Below are positions 1-7,632 of a DNA stretch of 33,317 bases, in pieces (the first letter of the stretch is position 1; each line of letters opens with the position of its first letter). The DNA comes from Deltaproteobacteria bacterium. GTDB lineage: Bacteria; Desulfobacterota; Binatia; UBA9968. The stretch is from contig JACPAM010000129.1 in NCBI GenBank assembly GCA_016180805.1, positions 1-33,317 on the forward strand, written 5' to 3'. The translations under genes and the position numbers were made by a program. The notes under the pieces are model-generated. The model was not told the origin of the DNA. It made no database searches and saw only the letters and a list, made by a program, of their open reading frames with translations.

Positions 1-131
<131 letters not shown>

Positions 132-138
132 CTATCTC

Positions 139-166
139 CGTCATGCCCGCGCAGGCGGGCATCCAG
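139..166. repeat. Palindromic repeat, left copy flanking the GIY-YIG gene
   Basis: A 28-base element containing ATGCCCGC-GCAG-GCGGGCAT, which can fold into a GC-rich hairpin. The copy at 470-497 is its reverse complement except at two positions. Those two changes are paired in the stem (G/C here, T/A there), so the hairpin is kept. It resembles the REP-like CGTCATTCCCGC family seen in many proteobacterial genomes. Confidence 0.85.
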
Positions 167-170
167 TACC

Positions 171-461
171 TCAAAGGATCTCTTCCCACAGGTCACGCCA
201 TTGCGGGTTCCGTCCTTCAATGAGTCGAAGCTTCCAGCCACGGCGCCATTTTTTTAGCTGCTTCTCTCTGGTGATGGCAGAAACCATATCCGCGTGCGTT
301 TCATAATATACCAGCCGATGAACCCCATACCTCTTGGTAAAGCCTTCCACCAAGTTCTTCCTGTGCTCCCAGGCGCGCTTCGGGAGATCACTAGTCACCC
401 CAATGTAGAGTGTTCCGTTTCGCTTGCTGGCCAGTATGTACACACAGGGCTGTTTTTCCAT
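171..461 (-). CDS. Small GIY-YIG domain protein
   Basis: A 96-residue single-domain GIY-YIG protein of the short YhbQ/UPF0213-like type. The signature is split as CVYILAS then GTLYIGVTSDL. It is followed by the conserved Arg of the RAWEHR segment and by an acidic residue in the ITREKQLKKWRR segment, as in active GIY-YIG folds. The family has a nuclease fold, but the role of these stand-alone small members is not firmly known. I place the start at the ATG at 459-461, giving MEKQPCVYIL. A TTG two codons upstream (465-467) is possible but lies almost on the repeat that begins at 470. The gene sits between an AmgK-like and a MurU-like gene that are normally neighbours. Inverted copies of a palindrome lie 5 bases beyond its stop and about 9 bases beyond its start, so it looks like an inserted unit. 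No transposase is present. Confidence 0.85.
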   Translation of the reverse strand: MEKQPCVYILASKRNGTLYIGVTSDLPKRAWEHRKNLVEGFTKRYGVHRLVYYETHADMVSAITREKQLKKWRRGWKLRLIEGRNPQWRDLWEEIL

Positions 462-469
462 ACGCAATC

Positions 470-497
470 CTGGATTCCCGCCTGCGCGGGAATGACG
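470..497. repeat. Palindromic repeat, right copy flanking the GIY-YIG gene
   Basis: Inverted copy of the 139-166 element: it matches the reverse complement at 26 of 28 positions, and the two differences compensate each other within the stem (ATTCCCGC...GCGGGAAT). With the left copy it encloses only the GIY-YIG gene. No clear target-site duplication is visible outside the pair. Confidence 0.85.
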
Positions 498-571
498 TAG
501 AAGGAGTTACGCGCCGCCGATTCGATCAAGGGTGACATTCTTGGGCCCACTCGCGCCGAAGGCGGTTTGCG

Positions 572-1629
572 TCATCTCATCTCCTCGAAGTGCGGGGTCA
601 AAACGGCGATCAGCTCATCGTATGGAGAGACCCTTGCGAGGTTTCTTCGAATTCGTCTCAGGGTCGGCGGGATGTATTTCTTGTATCCGGGCTTTCCCTT
701 GAAAAACGACCGACCACCTTGAAGTCCCTTTGTAAGGCCGAGAGGATATAGATTTCAAGAAATTCATCCCGGGGCACCTCAGGCGCTCCCATCTCCACCC
801 GTTTCTTCAGGTAATAGCCGCAAAGGCGATCTTCGAGAGCTGGCTGGATAATTCGATCGGTCTCGCGGTCGTTCAGCAAAGAGGCCAGGTCGTACTGAGG
901 CGGAGCCAGCAGCGCGTCTTGAAAATCGATCACGGCGACTTCCTCGCCCCGAACCATCAGGTTCCAGCTATGGTAGTCCCGGTGATTTAAACAGGGAGGC
1001 TCGGCCGCCAACCGGCGCGAGATCGTCGCGAAGCGATCGATCAGGAACTCCTTTTCATCCGGGCTAATCTTCCCGCCAGGCCTTTTTTCCAGCCCATACT
1101 CGATGAAGTGCTCAAATTCCCACATGTAAAGACGAAAATCGAAGCGCTGCTTGAACGCGATGCAATCCTCATCCCGATTTCGGCTGCCGGCGATCTGGAT
1201 CAGCAGTAGCTGGTCGATCGCCTTTTCGTACCAGCTCACGACCTCAGCGGGCGAAAGGCTCTGGACTCGCTCCCAGAGGGAGAGATCACCCAGGTCCTCC
1301 AAAAAGAGCACCCCGTCCTCCACCCACTGGCCGTAGAGCCTTGGAACCCTGACGCCGAGGCTACTCAGGAAACGGTGGAGGTTGAGGAAGGGAAGCTCCC
1401 GGAGAGGTTCGTTGAAGATGGCCAACTCTTCCGAAGAGAGAGGTAAGGAGCTTCCGCAAAGCTCCATCACGATCACGGAGGTGGGAATCGTTTCCCCGTG
1501 AAGCCGGGCACGGTGGTAGCGCCGGCTCGAGGCATCTCCCGCCAGAGGGGAGAGCGCGAGAAGGCGCGCGTTCGGCCCGAAGGCCACCCTGAGCTTCTCC
1601 CCGACGAGCTTTTCTAGGGCTTGGTCCAT
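572..1629 (-). CDS. amgK: AmgK-like N-acetylmuramate/N-acetylglucosamine kinase (frameshifted near the C-terminus)
   Basis: A sugar kinase of the aminoglycoside-phosphotransferase fold. AmgK phosphorylates MurNAc/GlcNAc at the anomeric position, feeding MurU in cell-wall recycling. The Brenner motif HRDYHSWN is at residues 216-223 (catalytic Asp218) and the metal-binding DFQDA at 235-239. As read, the frame stops at 658 after 323 residues, with a tail unlike the family (FSRESPDTRN...). Adding one T to the T5 run at 702-706 (minus-strand sense) restores a family-like ending, GRFFKGKPGYKKYIPPTLRR, and the frame then continues to a TGA at 572-574. The repaired product is 352 residues. The span given here is the repaired gene; the literal frame is 658-1629. 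A sequencing error or a recent real mutation would look the same. The ATG at 1627-1629 is the start. Confidence 0.85.
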
Positions 1630-1652
1630 AGAAGTATCAGAAATTAGTCACG

Positions 1653-1704
1653 CCTCGTCCCCTCTACCGCGCACTTTCGCTTTGAAGCCCGAGGGGGGAC
1701 GAGG
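1653..1704. repeat. Inverted repeat upstream of the AmgK-like gene
   Basis: CCTCGTCCCCT at 1653-1663 is complementary to the GGGGACGAGG end of 1692-1704, separated by about 30 bases. It lies in the 329-base gap between the AmgK-like gene and the metallophosphoesterase, just left of the dispersed repeat. It could be part of the same element, but copy B does not share this exact sequence. Confidence 0.45.
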
Positions 1705-1727
1705 AGGAAGGCCGCGGACGTGCCTGT

Positions 1728-1880
1728 CTGCGACCGAGGGAAGCGCGAGCGAGGCTGCGGACGTCCGGTTACAGACAGCACGACTCATGGCACAAACCTA
1801 TCGGCCGCAGCCGAGAGCGCGCTCCCCGAGGGAGCTTAACCCATCGGCCGCGGCCTGATAACTCGGCCCCCGAGGGGCAG
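1728..1880 (+). repeat. Dispersed repeat, copy A
   Basis: About 150 bases that recur in the same orientation at 32090-32240. The first 111 bases (1728-1838 against 32090-32200) align without gaps, with six differences, all transitions. The remainder is more diverged. Inside, GCGCGAGCGAGGCTGCGG pairs with CCGCAGCCGAGAGCGCGC at 14 of 18 positions, so the element can fold into a long imperfect hairpin. Neither copy has a convincing reading frame. It occupies most of the gap before the metallophosphoesterase gene. Confidence 0.85.
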
Positions 1881-1983
1881 CGTTTGGAGACTTTCGAAGG
1901 TTCGTGCGAGCAAGTCCCGGAAGGGTCGCTGCTGGAGGCCCCGAAGCCGTAATTTTGGATGCTAATGCGGTCGACCATCGAAT

Positions 1984-2013
1984 TTGTCAAGCGAGTCTCG
2001 AATAGTGTATATT
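1984..2013 (+). promoter_or_regulatory. Candidate sigma-70 promoter of the metallophosphoesterase gene
   Basis: TTGTCA (1984-1989), an 18-base spacer, then TATATT (2008-2013). Transcription would begin near 2020, only a few bases before the preferred ATG at 2025. No Shine-Dalgarno sequence is visible there, so the transcript could be almost leaderless. Confidence 0.4.
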
Positions 2014-2024
2014 ACATTTTCTTT

Positions 2025-3251
2025 ATGGATTTTCCGAGGGCTTATCTGATTTTTGCCGTCCTGTTTGCGTGCTTTCTAGGCTTACAGCTTTTCCTCTACG
2101 TGCGCGCGCGGGATTACCTGAAGCGGCGACTTCGGCCCGAAACCTATAGAGCGGTTGTGCTCGCGACCGCAGGCTCTCTGTTTCTCTGCGTCCTTTACCC
2201 CCTGGCCTGGCACGCCCTGTTTGGTCCGCGCGCTGTAGAGCCGTTGGCGATAGCGGTTCGGAGCCTGATGGCCGTATGGGTTTTTGGCTCCGGCGGATTG
2301 GCGGCGGCCCTTCTCGTTTACGAGCTTTGGCAGAAGGCGCGGCGCGCTCTCGTGTCACCCTCGCCGCCGTCCCCCGATTTGGCACGACGCGCTCTGTTGC
2401 AAACGGCTGTCGGGTTCGCCGTCGCGGCGCCGTTTGTCGTCTCCGGGTACGGGGTCGTGCTCGGACGCCGCCGCTTTCGCGTCGAGCACTTCGACCTGCC
2501 TCTGGAGGGTCTTTCGTCCTCGCTGAGCCAGCTTTCCCTCGTTCACCTTACGGACATTCATGCGGGCCCGTTCATGCCGGCCGAGGAGTTGGCCGAGTAC
2601 GTTGAGGCCGTCAATCGACTGAAGCCCGATGTAATCGCCCTGACGGGCGATTTCGTTTCAACCCAGACCGACGAAGCCGACATGTGTGTGTCCGCGCTCG
2701 CGGGATTGAGAGCGCGTTACGGCGTTTTTGCCTGCCTGGGCAATCACGACGCTTGGGCCGGGGTTGAAGACGAGCTGACACGCTTGTTTGAGACTAACGG
2801 AGTGCGCGTCCTGCGCAACGACGCAGCCTCGGTTCGGGTGGGCAACACTGTGGTCAACGTTTTGGGGATTGATGATCTGAGAATAGGCGGGCCGGACCTT
2901 GACCGCGCGCTCGAGGTAGCCCGACAAGGGCCCGGGGAGTTGAGGCTCCTGCTTTCTCATCGGCCGGAGGTTTTCCCCGGAGCTTCGCGCAAGGGCGTGG
3001 AGGTCGTTCTCTCCGGCCACTATCATGGCGGCCAGGTAAAGCTCGGCACGAGCCCGGGAAGCCTTTCGGTGGCCCGTCTCATGACGCCCTATGCAGAAGG
3101 GCTCTTTCGCCTGTCCCGGCGCGCCATGGCGTCACCGCGCGATGCGAAGGATTCGGTGCTCTTCGTCGGTAGGGGTGTCGGCATCACCGGACTACCGATC
3201 CGGATAAACTGTCCACCCCAGATCGCTCACCTGACGCTTAAGAAAGCGTAA
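2025..3251 (+). CDS. Membrane-anchored metallophosphoesterase (YkuE/YaeI-like)
   Basis: A 408-residue calcineurin-like phosphoesterase. The dimetal-site motifs appear in order: LTDIHAGP, LTGDFVS, GNHDAW, a late SHRPE and GHYHGGQ. The final GHxHGGQ is typical of the YkuE/YaeI group, where substrates have been proposed to be lipid or envelope phosphates; the substrate here is unknown. Several hydrophobic segments (roughly residues 7-25, 44-63, 77-100 and 123-145) put the N-terminus in the membrane, and the catalytic domain starts near residue 170. I choose the ATG at 2025. An upstream ATG at 1959 adds 22 residues but overlaps the candidate promoter. The gene is monocistronic, between a dispersed repeat and a repeat cluster. 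Confidence 0.85.
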   Translation: MDFPRAYLIFAVLFACFLGLQLFLYVRARDYLKRRLRPETYRAVVLATAGSLFLCVLYPLAWHALFGPRAVEPLAIAVRSLMAVWVFGSGGLAAALLVYELWQKARRALVSPSPPSPDLARRALLQTAVGFAVAAPFVVSGYGVVLGRRRFRVEHFDLPLEGLSSSLSQLSLVHLTDIHAGPFMPAEELAEYVEAVNRLKPDVIALTGDFVSTQTDEADMCVSALAGLRARYGVFACLGNHDAWAGVEDELTRLFETNGVRVLRNDAASVRVGNTVVNVLGIDDLRIGGPDLDRALEVARQGPGELRLLLSHRPEVFPGASRKGVEVVLSGHYHGGQVKLGTSPGSLSVARLMTPYAEGLFRLSRRAMASPRDAKDSVLFVGRGVGITGLPIRINCPPQIAHLTLKKA

Positions 3252-3256
3252 AAAAA

Positions 3257-3337
3257 GACAGTCTAAGGGGACAGTCCCTTTCTCTTAGAGGGAGACTGTC
3301 CCCCTCTCCTTGGGACGAAGGGTGCCTGTCCCCGTAT
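3257..3337. repeat. GACAGTCCC/GCCTGTCCC hairpin repeat cluster
   Basis: Directly after the phosphoesterase stop. GACAGTCTAAG (3257-3267) can pair with CTTAGA plus AGACTGTC up to 3300. Alternatively GGGGACAGT (3267-3275) pairs with ACTGTCCCC (3295-3303). The right end, GGTGCCTGTCCCCGTAT (3321-3337), recurs with one mismatch at 10498-10514. The cluster may act as a transcription terminator, but no clean T-run follows the stem. Confidence 0.6.
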
Positions 3338-3430
3338 GACGGCGGAACGGCAAATTGCAAGCCCCTACCCCTTGTGTTAGCTTTGTAATTTATTGGGCCT
3401 GATAAGGGTTCACGTATAAGCTTATGCACA

Positions 3431-3480
3431 ACCCTCTCCCATGCCCTCTCCCTGCTAGGGAGAGGGTGAAAGGTGAGGGT
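3431..3480. repeat. CCCTCTCCCT hairpin repeat
   Basis: A perfect 10-base stem, CCCTCTCCCT (3444-3453) with AGGGAGAGGG (3457-3466), nested inside an outer ACCCTC/GAGGGT pair at the element's ends. A second member of the family lies at 19822-19866. The element ends 17 bases before the TTG start of the next gene, so it falls in that gene's likely leader. Confidence 0.75.
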
Positions 3481-3497
3481 CGTGACGGAGAGGAGCG

Positions 3498-4388
3498 TTG
3501 ACGTTCGCAGCCGCCATCGCGCAGATCAGCCCCAAGCTGGGGGATCTCAAGTCTAATCTCGCGCTTTACGAAGAAAAAATTCGCGCGGCCGCCAAGGAGA
3601 AGGTCGATCTTTTGCTGTTTCCAGAATTGAGTCTCACCGGCTATTTTTTGCGCGATATGGTGCCGAGCGTGGCCTTACGGCTTTCTTCGCCCGAGATCGC
3701 GACCCTCAAACGGCTAAGTCGCGAGGTCGATTTTGTCGCCGGATTGGTGGAAGAGAGCTCGGATTATCGCTTTTTCAATGCGGCGGTTTACTTTGAAGGC
3801 GGGGAGATCCGCCATGTCCATCGCAAAGTTTATCTTCCGACTTACGGGATGTTCGATGAACAGCGCTATTTTGCTCGGGGCGACCGGCTGCGAGCATTTG
3901 ATTCAAAGTTCGGCCGCATGGCCGTCCTGATTTGTGAGGATCTGTGGCACCCCTCGACCGTCTATTTAGCCGCCCTGGACGGAGCGCTGGCGATTCTCTG
4001 TCCTTCAACGAGCCCGCTGCGCGGCATCACGGAAGGCGAGCCTCGGGACGACAACGCGCGCTATTGGGAGCTGATCAACCGAACGTACGCTGAGACCTTC
4101 AGCCTCTACCTCGTCTATGGCAACCGGACGGGATTCGAGGACGGTGTCGGCTTTTGGGGCGGGTCGGAGATTGTGGATCCTTTTGGCGAAAAAATCGCCA
4201 AGGCCAGGTACTACGAAGAGGATTTCATCGTCGGGCAGGTCGACCTCGATTCGGTCCGCCGCAAAAGAACGATGGCGCCGCTGCTGCGAGATGAGGATAT
4301 AGATCTCACGATCAACGAACTGATGCGCATCCGGGGCCGGCTCCCGCAAAAGGCAGAAGGCAAAAGGCGAAAGGTAAAAGATAAATAG
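3498..4388 (+). CDS. Carbon-nitrogen hydrolase, probable glutaminase partner of NAD synthetase
   Basis: A 296-residue nitrilase-superfamily amidase with the Glu-Lys-Cys triad visible: Glu43 in FPELSLTGY, Lys110 in HRKVYLP and Cys146 in ICEDLWHP. In glutamine-dependent NAD synthetases this domain releases ammonia from glutamine and is usually fused to the synthetase. Here the synthetase is a separate gene starting 4-25 bases downstream, so the two probably form a two-subunit enzyme. The start is TTG at 3498, preceded by GGAGAGGAG. The last dozen or so residues ([13 protein letters not shown]) come from the simple repeat gcaaaaggcagaaggc..., which looks like a captured intergenic repeat rather than part of the fold. 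Sure of the family; the NAD-synthetase role is inferred from context. Confidence 0.85.
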   Translation: MTFAAAIAQISPKLGDLKSNLALYEEKIRAAAKEKVDLLLFPELSLTGYFLRDMVPSVALRLSSPEIATLKRLSREVDFVAGLVEESSDYRFFNAAVYFEGGEIRHVHRKVYLPTYGMFDEQRYFARGDRLRAFDSKFGRMAVLICEDLWHPSTVYLAALDGALAILCPSTSPLRGITEGEPRDDNARYWELINRTYAETFSLYLVYGNRTGFEDGVGFWGGSEIVDPFGEKIAKARYYEEDFIVGQVDLDSVRRKRTMAPLLRDEDIDLTINELMRIRGRLPQKAEGKRRKVKDK

Positions 4389-4413
4389 TCTGTTGCCTGA
4401 TGCCCGCTTATTC

Positions 4414-5235
4414 ATGGTTGAGATTCCCACCAATACGGCGCTGCTTCGGACGATTCTGGTTTCGTTCATTCGGAACGAGGTGGAAAAAGTTGGGGTGTGC
4501 CGGGTGGTTGTGGGGCTTTCCGGCGGGGTGGACTCAAGCCTGAGCGCGATGCTGGCCGCCGAAGCCTTGGGGCCGCAGCAGGTCTTGGGGCTCATGCTGC
4601 CGTATAAGAGCTCAAACCCGGAGAGCCAGGCCCATGCCGAACTCGTGGTCCAGAAAAGCGGCATCGAGTTCCTCGTGGTGGATATCACACCTCAGATTGA
4701 CGCCTATTTTGCGCGGTTCCCCGACGCGGATCAGAAGCGGCGCGGCAACAAGATGGCGCGCGAGCGCATGACCATCCTCTATGACCATTCGGCGCGCTGG
4801 AATGCCCTGGTCCTGGGCACGAGCAACAAGACCGAATTGCTTCTGGGCTACGGCACCCTTTACGGCGATATGGCCTCCGCCATCAATCCGCTAGGGGATC
4901 TTTACAAAACCCAGGTTTGGGCCTTGGCCGGGGCCGTCGGGGTTCCCGAGGTCATCGTGCACAAAAAACCCTCGGCAGACCTCTGGGTCGGACAGACGGA
5001 CGAGGGAGAGCTGGGGTTCAGTTACCGGGAGGTGGACAGGCTCCTCTATCTCATGGTGGATGGCCGCTATGGGCGGCAAGAGCTTATCGCCGCCGGCTTC
5101 CTCGAGCAGTTCGTCGACGACGTCACGCTCCGGATCATGAATTCACAGTTCAAGCGGCGCCTGCCGGTCATCGCCAAGGTCTCGCACCGCACCATTGACC
5201 GGGATTTCCGCTATGCGAGAGACTGGGGGAAATGA
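4414..5235 (+). CDS. nadE: NAD+ synthetase (synthetase subunit)
   Basis: A 273-residue ATP-pyrophosphatase-family enzyme that amidates nicotinic acid adenine dinucleotide to NAD+ in the cytoplasm. The PP-loop SGGVDSS is at residues 36-42. [19 protein letters not shown] and KKPSADLW are typical NadE segments that bind deamido-NAD and ATP. Its length matches the stand-alone synthetase, and the preceding gene supplies a separate glutaminase-type amidase. The ATG at 4414 gives [12 protein letters not shown], the expected N-terminus. A TTG at 4393 would add seven residues and bring the gene within 4 bases of its partner. Co-transcription with the amidase is very likely. Confidence 0.92.
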   Translation: MVEIPTNTALLRTILVSFIRNEVEKVGVCRVVVGLSGGVDSSLSAMLAAEALGPQQVLGLMLPYKSSNPESQAHAELVVQKSGIEFLVVDITPQIDAYFARFPDADQKRRGNKMARERMTILYDHSARWNALVLGTSNKTELLLGYGTLYGDMASAINPLGDLYKTQVWALAGAVGVPEVIVHKKPSADLWVGQTDEGELGFSYREVDRLLYLMVDGRYGRQELIAAGFLEQFVDDVTLRIMNSQFKRRLPVIAKVSHRTIDRDFRYARDWGK

Positions 5236-5312
5236 ATAGTTTTAAGTTCTCAGTTTTTAGTTCTTATAGTGAAGGAAAAAAGAAAATCACGATAATCCCC
5301 CCATCCCCCCTC

Positions 5313-5359
5313 AAATCCCCCTTTCTCCCCCTTTGGTAAAGGGGGATAGAGGGGGATTT
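5313..5359. repeat. AAATCCCCC long hairpin repeat
   Basis: Two 22-base arms (5313-5334 and 5338-5359) that pair at 20 of 22 positions around a GGT loop; the arms start AAATCCCCC and end GGGGGATTT. A C-rich stretch (5296-5312) precedes it and resembles a further partial copy. It fills much of the 170-base gap between nadE and rsmI and could act as a terminator-like structure, though no T-run follows. Confidence 0.8.
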
Positions 5360-5405
5360 AGGAGAGCGAGAGGGGATTTGATGTCAACTTATTTAATTCC
5401 GTCAC

Positions 5406-6233
5406 TTGCTTTATATCGTTGCGACCCCGATCGGCAATCTCGAGGATATCACGCTGCGGGCTTTGCGCGTGCTCAAAGAAGCCGATCTGATCGCCGCTGA
5501 AGATACCCGTCATACCAAGACCCTGCTAACCCGTTACGACATCCATGTCCCGCTTACGAGCTACCACGAGCACAACGAACGGGTGAAGGCCCGCGAGCTG
5601 GTGGCCCGGCTTGAGAGGGGACAGAATGTTGCCTTGGTCTCAGACGCGGGCACGCCCACCCTCTCCGATCCCGGATACCGGCTCGTGCGCGACGCGCTCA
5701 AAGCCGCTATCCGGGTTGTGCCCGTACCCGGCCCTTCGGCCGTGACCGCGGTTCTTAGCGTGAGCGGACTCCCCACGGACCGATTTGTCTTTGAGGGTTT
5801 TCTTCCGGCCAAGAAGGGCGAGAGGAAGGCGCGCCTGCATAACCTTGTGGGCGAGGCCAGATCGCTGGTCTTCTTCGAAGCGCCGCATCGAATTAGAGAC
5901 ACGCTTGGGGATATGCTCGAGCATTTTGGTGACCGGGAGGTCGTCCTCGCCCGGGAGGCCACCAAGGCTTACGAAGAATTTCTCCGCGGCCGCCTGAGCG
6001 TAATATCCGCGGCCCTTGCGGCACGTGAGCCGCGCGGCGAGTTCACGGTCGTCGTGAGAGGCTCGGAGACAGCACCGCTACCGTCACAGGAATTTTTGCT
6101 TGCTGAGATCCGGAAGCTCAAGGGAAAGGGGCTCCGGGTCAAGGAGATCGCCGAGCTTTTGAGCGAGCGGTATTCGTGCTCCAAAAAAGAGGTCTATCGC
6201 CTCGCCGTCGAAAGCCTGAAGACAGGTCCTTAG
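5406..6233 (+). CDS. rsmI: 16S rRNA (cytidine-1402 2'-O)-methyltransferase
   Basis: A 275-residue tetrapyrrole-methylase-fold enzyme that methylates the ribose of C1402 in the decoding centre of 16S rRNA using SAM. Family motifs are visible: LYIVATPIGNLEDITLRA at the N-terminus, AAEDTRHT, LVSDAGTPTLSDPGY, VPGPSAVTAVLS and FFEAPHRI. The start must be near the TTG at 5406: an in-frame TAA lies at 5394-5396 and the first beta-strand starts at residue 2. No Shine-Dalgarno is seen, so translation may be weak. It is convergent with the sigma-54 regulator, with only 13 bases between the two stops. Confidence 0.92.
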   Translation: MLYIVATPIGNLEDITLRALRVLKEADLIAAEDTRHTKTLLTRYDIHVPLTSYHEHNERVKARELVARLERGQNVALVSDAGTPTLSDPGYRLVRDALKAAIRVVPVPGPSAVTAVLSVSGLPTDRFVFEGFLPAKKGERKARLHNLVGEARSLVFFEAPHRIRDTLGDMLEHFGDREVVLAREATKAYEEFLRGRLSVISAALAAREPRGEFTVVVRGSETAPLPSQEFLLAEIRKLKGKGLRVKEIAELLSERYSCSKKEVYRLAVESLKTGP

Positions 6234-6246
6234 TCCCTATCGCCCG

Positions 6247-7632
6247 CTAATCTTTTTCTTTTAGCTCGTCAAGCTTGCGGTAAAGTGTGGTTCGATCTAC
6301 CCCCAGAATGGCAGCGGTCTCGGTCTTGTTTCCCCCCGTAGCCTGCAAGACCTTTTTTATGTATTCCTGCTCAAGCGTTTTGAGGGTAAAGCGCCGCGAC
6401 AAAGCCTCGGTGAGGGTTACCTCCCTGTCGCTTTGGGCTAGAAGTTCCGGCGGGAGGTCCATGGCTGCGATTTGTTCCCCCTTGCCCAGGAGCATTGCCC
6501 GCTCGATGGCATGTTCAAGCTCCCTGACATTTCCCGGCCATGAATACCGCATGAGCGCCGCGAGCGCTTCCTCGCTGATGCCCGTCACCTTGCGCGCGCT
6601 TCGGTCGGAATATTTCTGGATAAAGTGCTCGACGAACAAGGGGACATCCTGGAACCGTTCTCGAAGCGGCGGCAGCTCAATGCGGATGACATTCAATCGG
6701 TAGTACAAGTCCTGCCGGAATCGCCCTTCGCTGGCGAGTTCGCCGAGTTCCCGGTTGCTGGCGGCGATGATGCGCACGTCGACCTTCTCGGTCCGGTTGG
6801 CACCTAGCGGCCGCACCTCTTTGTCCTCGATTACTCGCAGGAGCTTTGCCTGGAGCGGTAGCGGGATCTCGCCGATCTCGTCCAGGAACAGACTCCCGCC
6901 CTGAGCCTCATGGAAGAGGCCTTTGCGGTCTTTCTTGGCGTCCGTGAACGCGCCGCGAACGTAGCCGAACAGTTCGCTTTCGAGCAGGGTCTCGGGGATG
7001 GCCGCGCAGTTCACCGGAATCAGCGGGCCGTGCGAGCGGGAGCTCTGATAATGGACGGCGCGGGCGATCAGCTCCTTTCCGGTGCCGCTTTCCCCAACGA
7101 TGAGGATGTTGGCGGGCGTGTCGCTAATCTGCATGACGGCCTCGAAGACCCGCTTCATGCTTGGGCTTTTCCCCACAATGTTGCCGGGGCCGTAACGTCC
7201 GTGGATCTCTTTGCGCAGCCGGCGGATCTCCTTGCGCAGGCTGCTCTCCTCCATGGCCCGGGCTACATGGAGCAGGATTTCTTCGGTACGAAAGGGCTTG
7301 GTCAGGTAATTGAAGGCGCCAGCCCTCATCGTTTCTACGGCGCTCTCGATGCTGCCAAAGGCGGTAATCAGCAGCGCCAGCGCTTCGGGATCGATCTCCC
7401 GCAGCCGGCGGACCAGTTCCGTGCCTTTCATCCCTGGCATCATGAGGTCGGTGATGACGAGATCGAAAGGCGTTTCCGCATAGCGCTGCAATGCCGATTG
7501 CCCGTCATGGGCCACTTCGACTTCATGGCCCTCTTCGGACAAAAGTTCTGACAGGAATCGGCACATCTCCCGGTCGTCTTCGACAACCAAGATGCGCCCG
7601 AGCGGCGTATCCTTCTTGGCGTCCGTGCTCAC
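6247..7632 (-). CDS. NtrC-family sigma-54-dependent response regulator
   Basis: A 461-residue regulator with three domains. The receiver (residues about 13-125) has the acidic pair near 19-20, phospho-acceptor Asp62 in VITDLMMPG and a conserved Lys in LTKPF. The AAA+ domain (about 150-380) has Walker A GESGTGKE and Walker B GGSLFLDEIGE. A Fis-type helix-turn-helix at the C-terminus ends in NKTETAAILGVDRTTLYRKL. The sigma-54 contact loop reads GAFTDA instead of the textbook GAFTGA; this variant occurs in other members. The start is GTG at 7632, overlapping the kinase stop by four bases (GTGA), so the two are translationally coupled. Probable targets are the sigma-54-type promoters in the region between the kinase gene and the 48-residue peptide gene. 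Confidence 0.93.
   Translation of the reverse strand: MSTDAKKDTPLGRILVVEDDREMCRFLSELLSEEGHEVEVAHDGQSALQRYAETPFDLVITDLMMPGMKGTELVRRLREIDPEALALLITAFGSIESAVETMRAGAFNYLTKPFRTEEILLHVARAMEESSLRKEIRRLRKEIHGRYGPGNIVGKSPSMKRVFEAVMQISDTPANILIVGESGTGKELIARAVHYQSSRSHGPLIPVNCAAIPETLLESELFGYVRGAFTDAKKDRKGLFHEAQGGSLFLDEIGEIPLPLQAKLLRVIEDKEVRPLGANRTEKVDVRIIAASNRELGELASEGRFRQDLYYRLNVIRIELPPLRERFQDVPLFVEHFIQKYSDRSARKVTGISEEALAALMRYSWPGNVRELEHAIERAMLLGKGEQIAAMDLPPELLAQSDREVTLTEALSRRFTLKTLEQEYIKKVLQATGGNKTETAAILGVDRTTLYRKLDELKEKD

Noticed and set aside
139-166. Possible CRISPR repeats because of repeated palindromes
   Set aside because: Only two copies in inverted orientation around a gene; no regular spacers and no cas genes.
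1769-1990. 73-residue minus-strand open frame across the dispersed repeat
   Set aside because: No family features, it follows the repeat rather than codon structure, and copy B does not keep a matching frame; high GC explains the openness.
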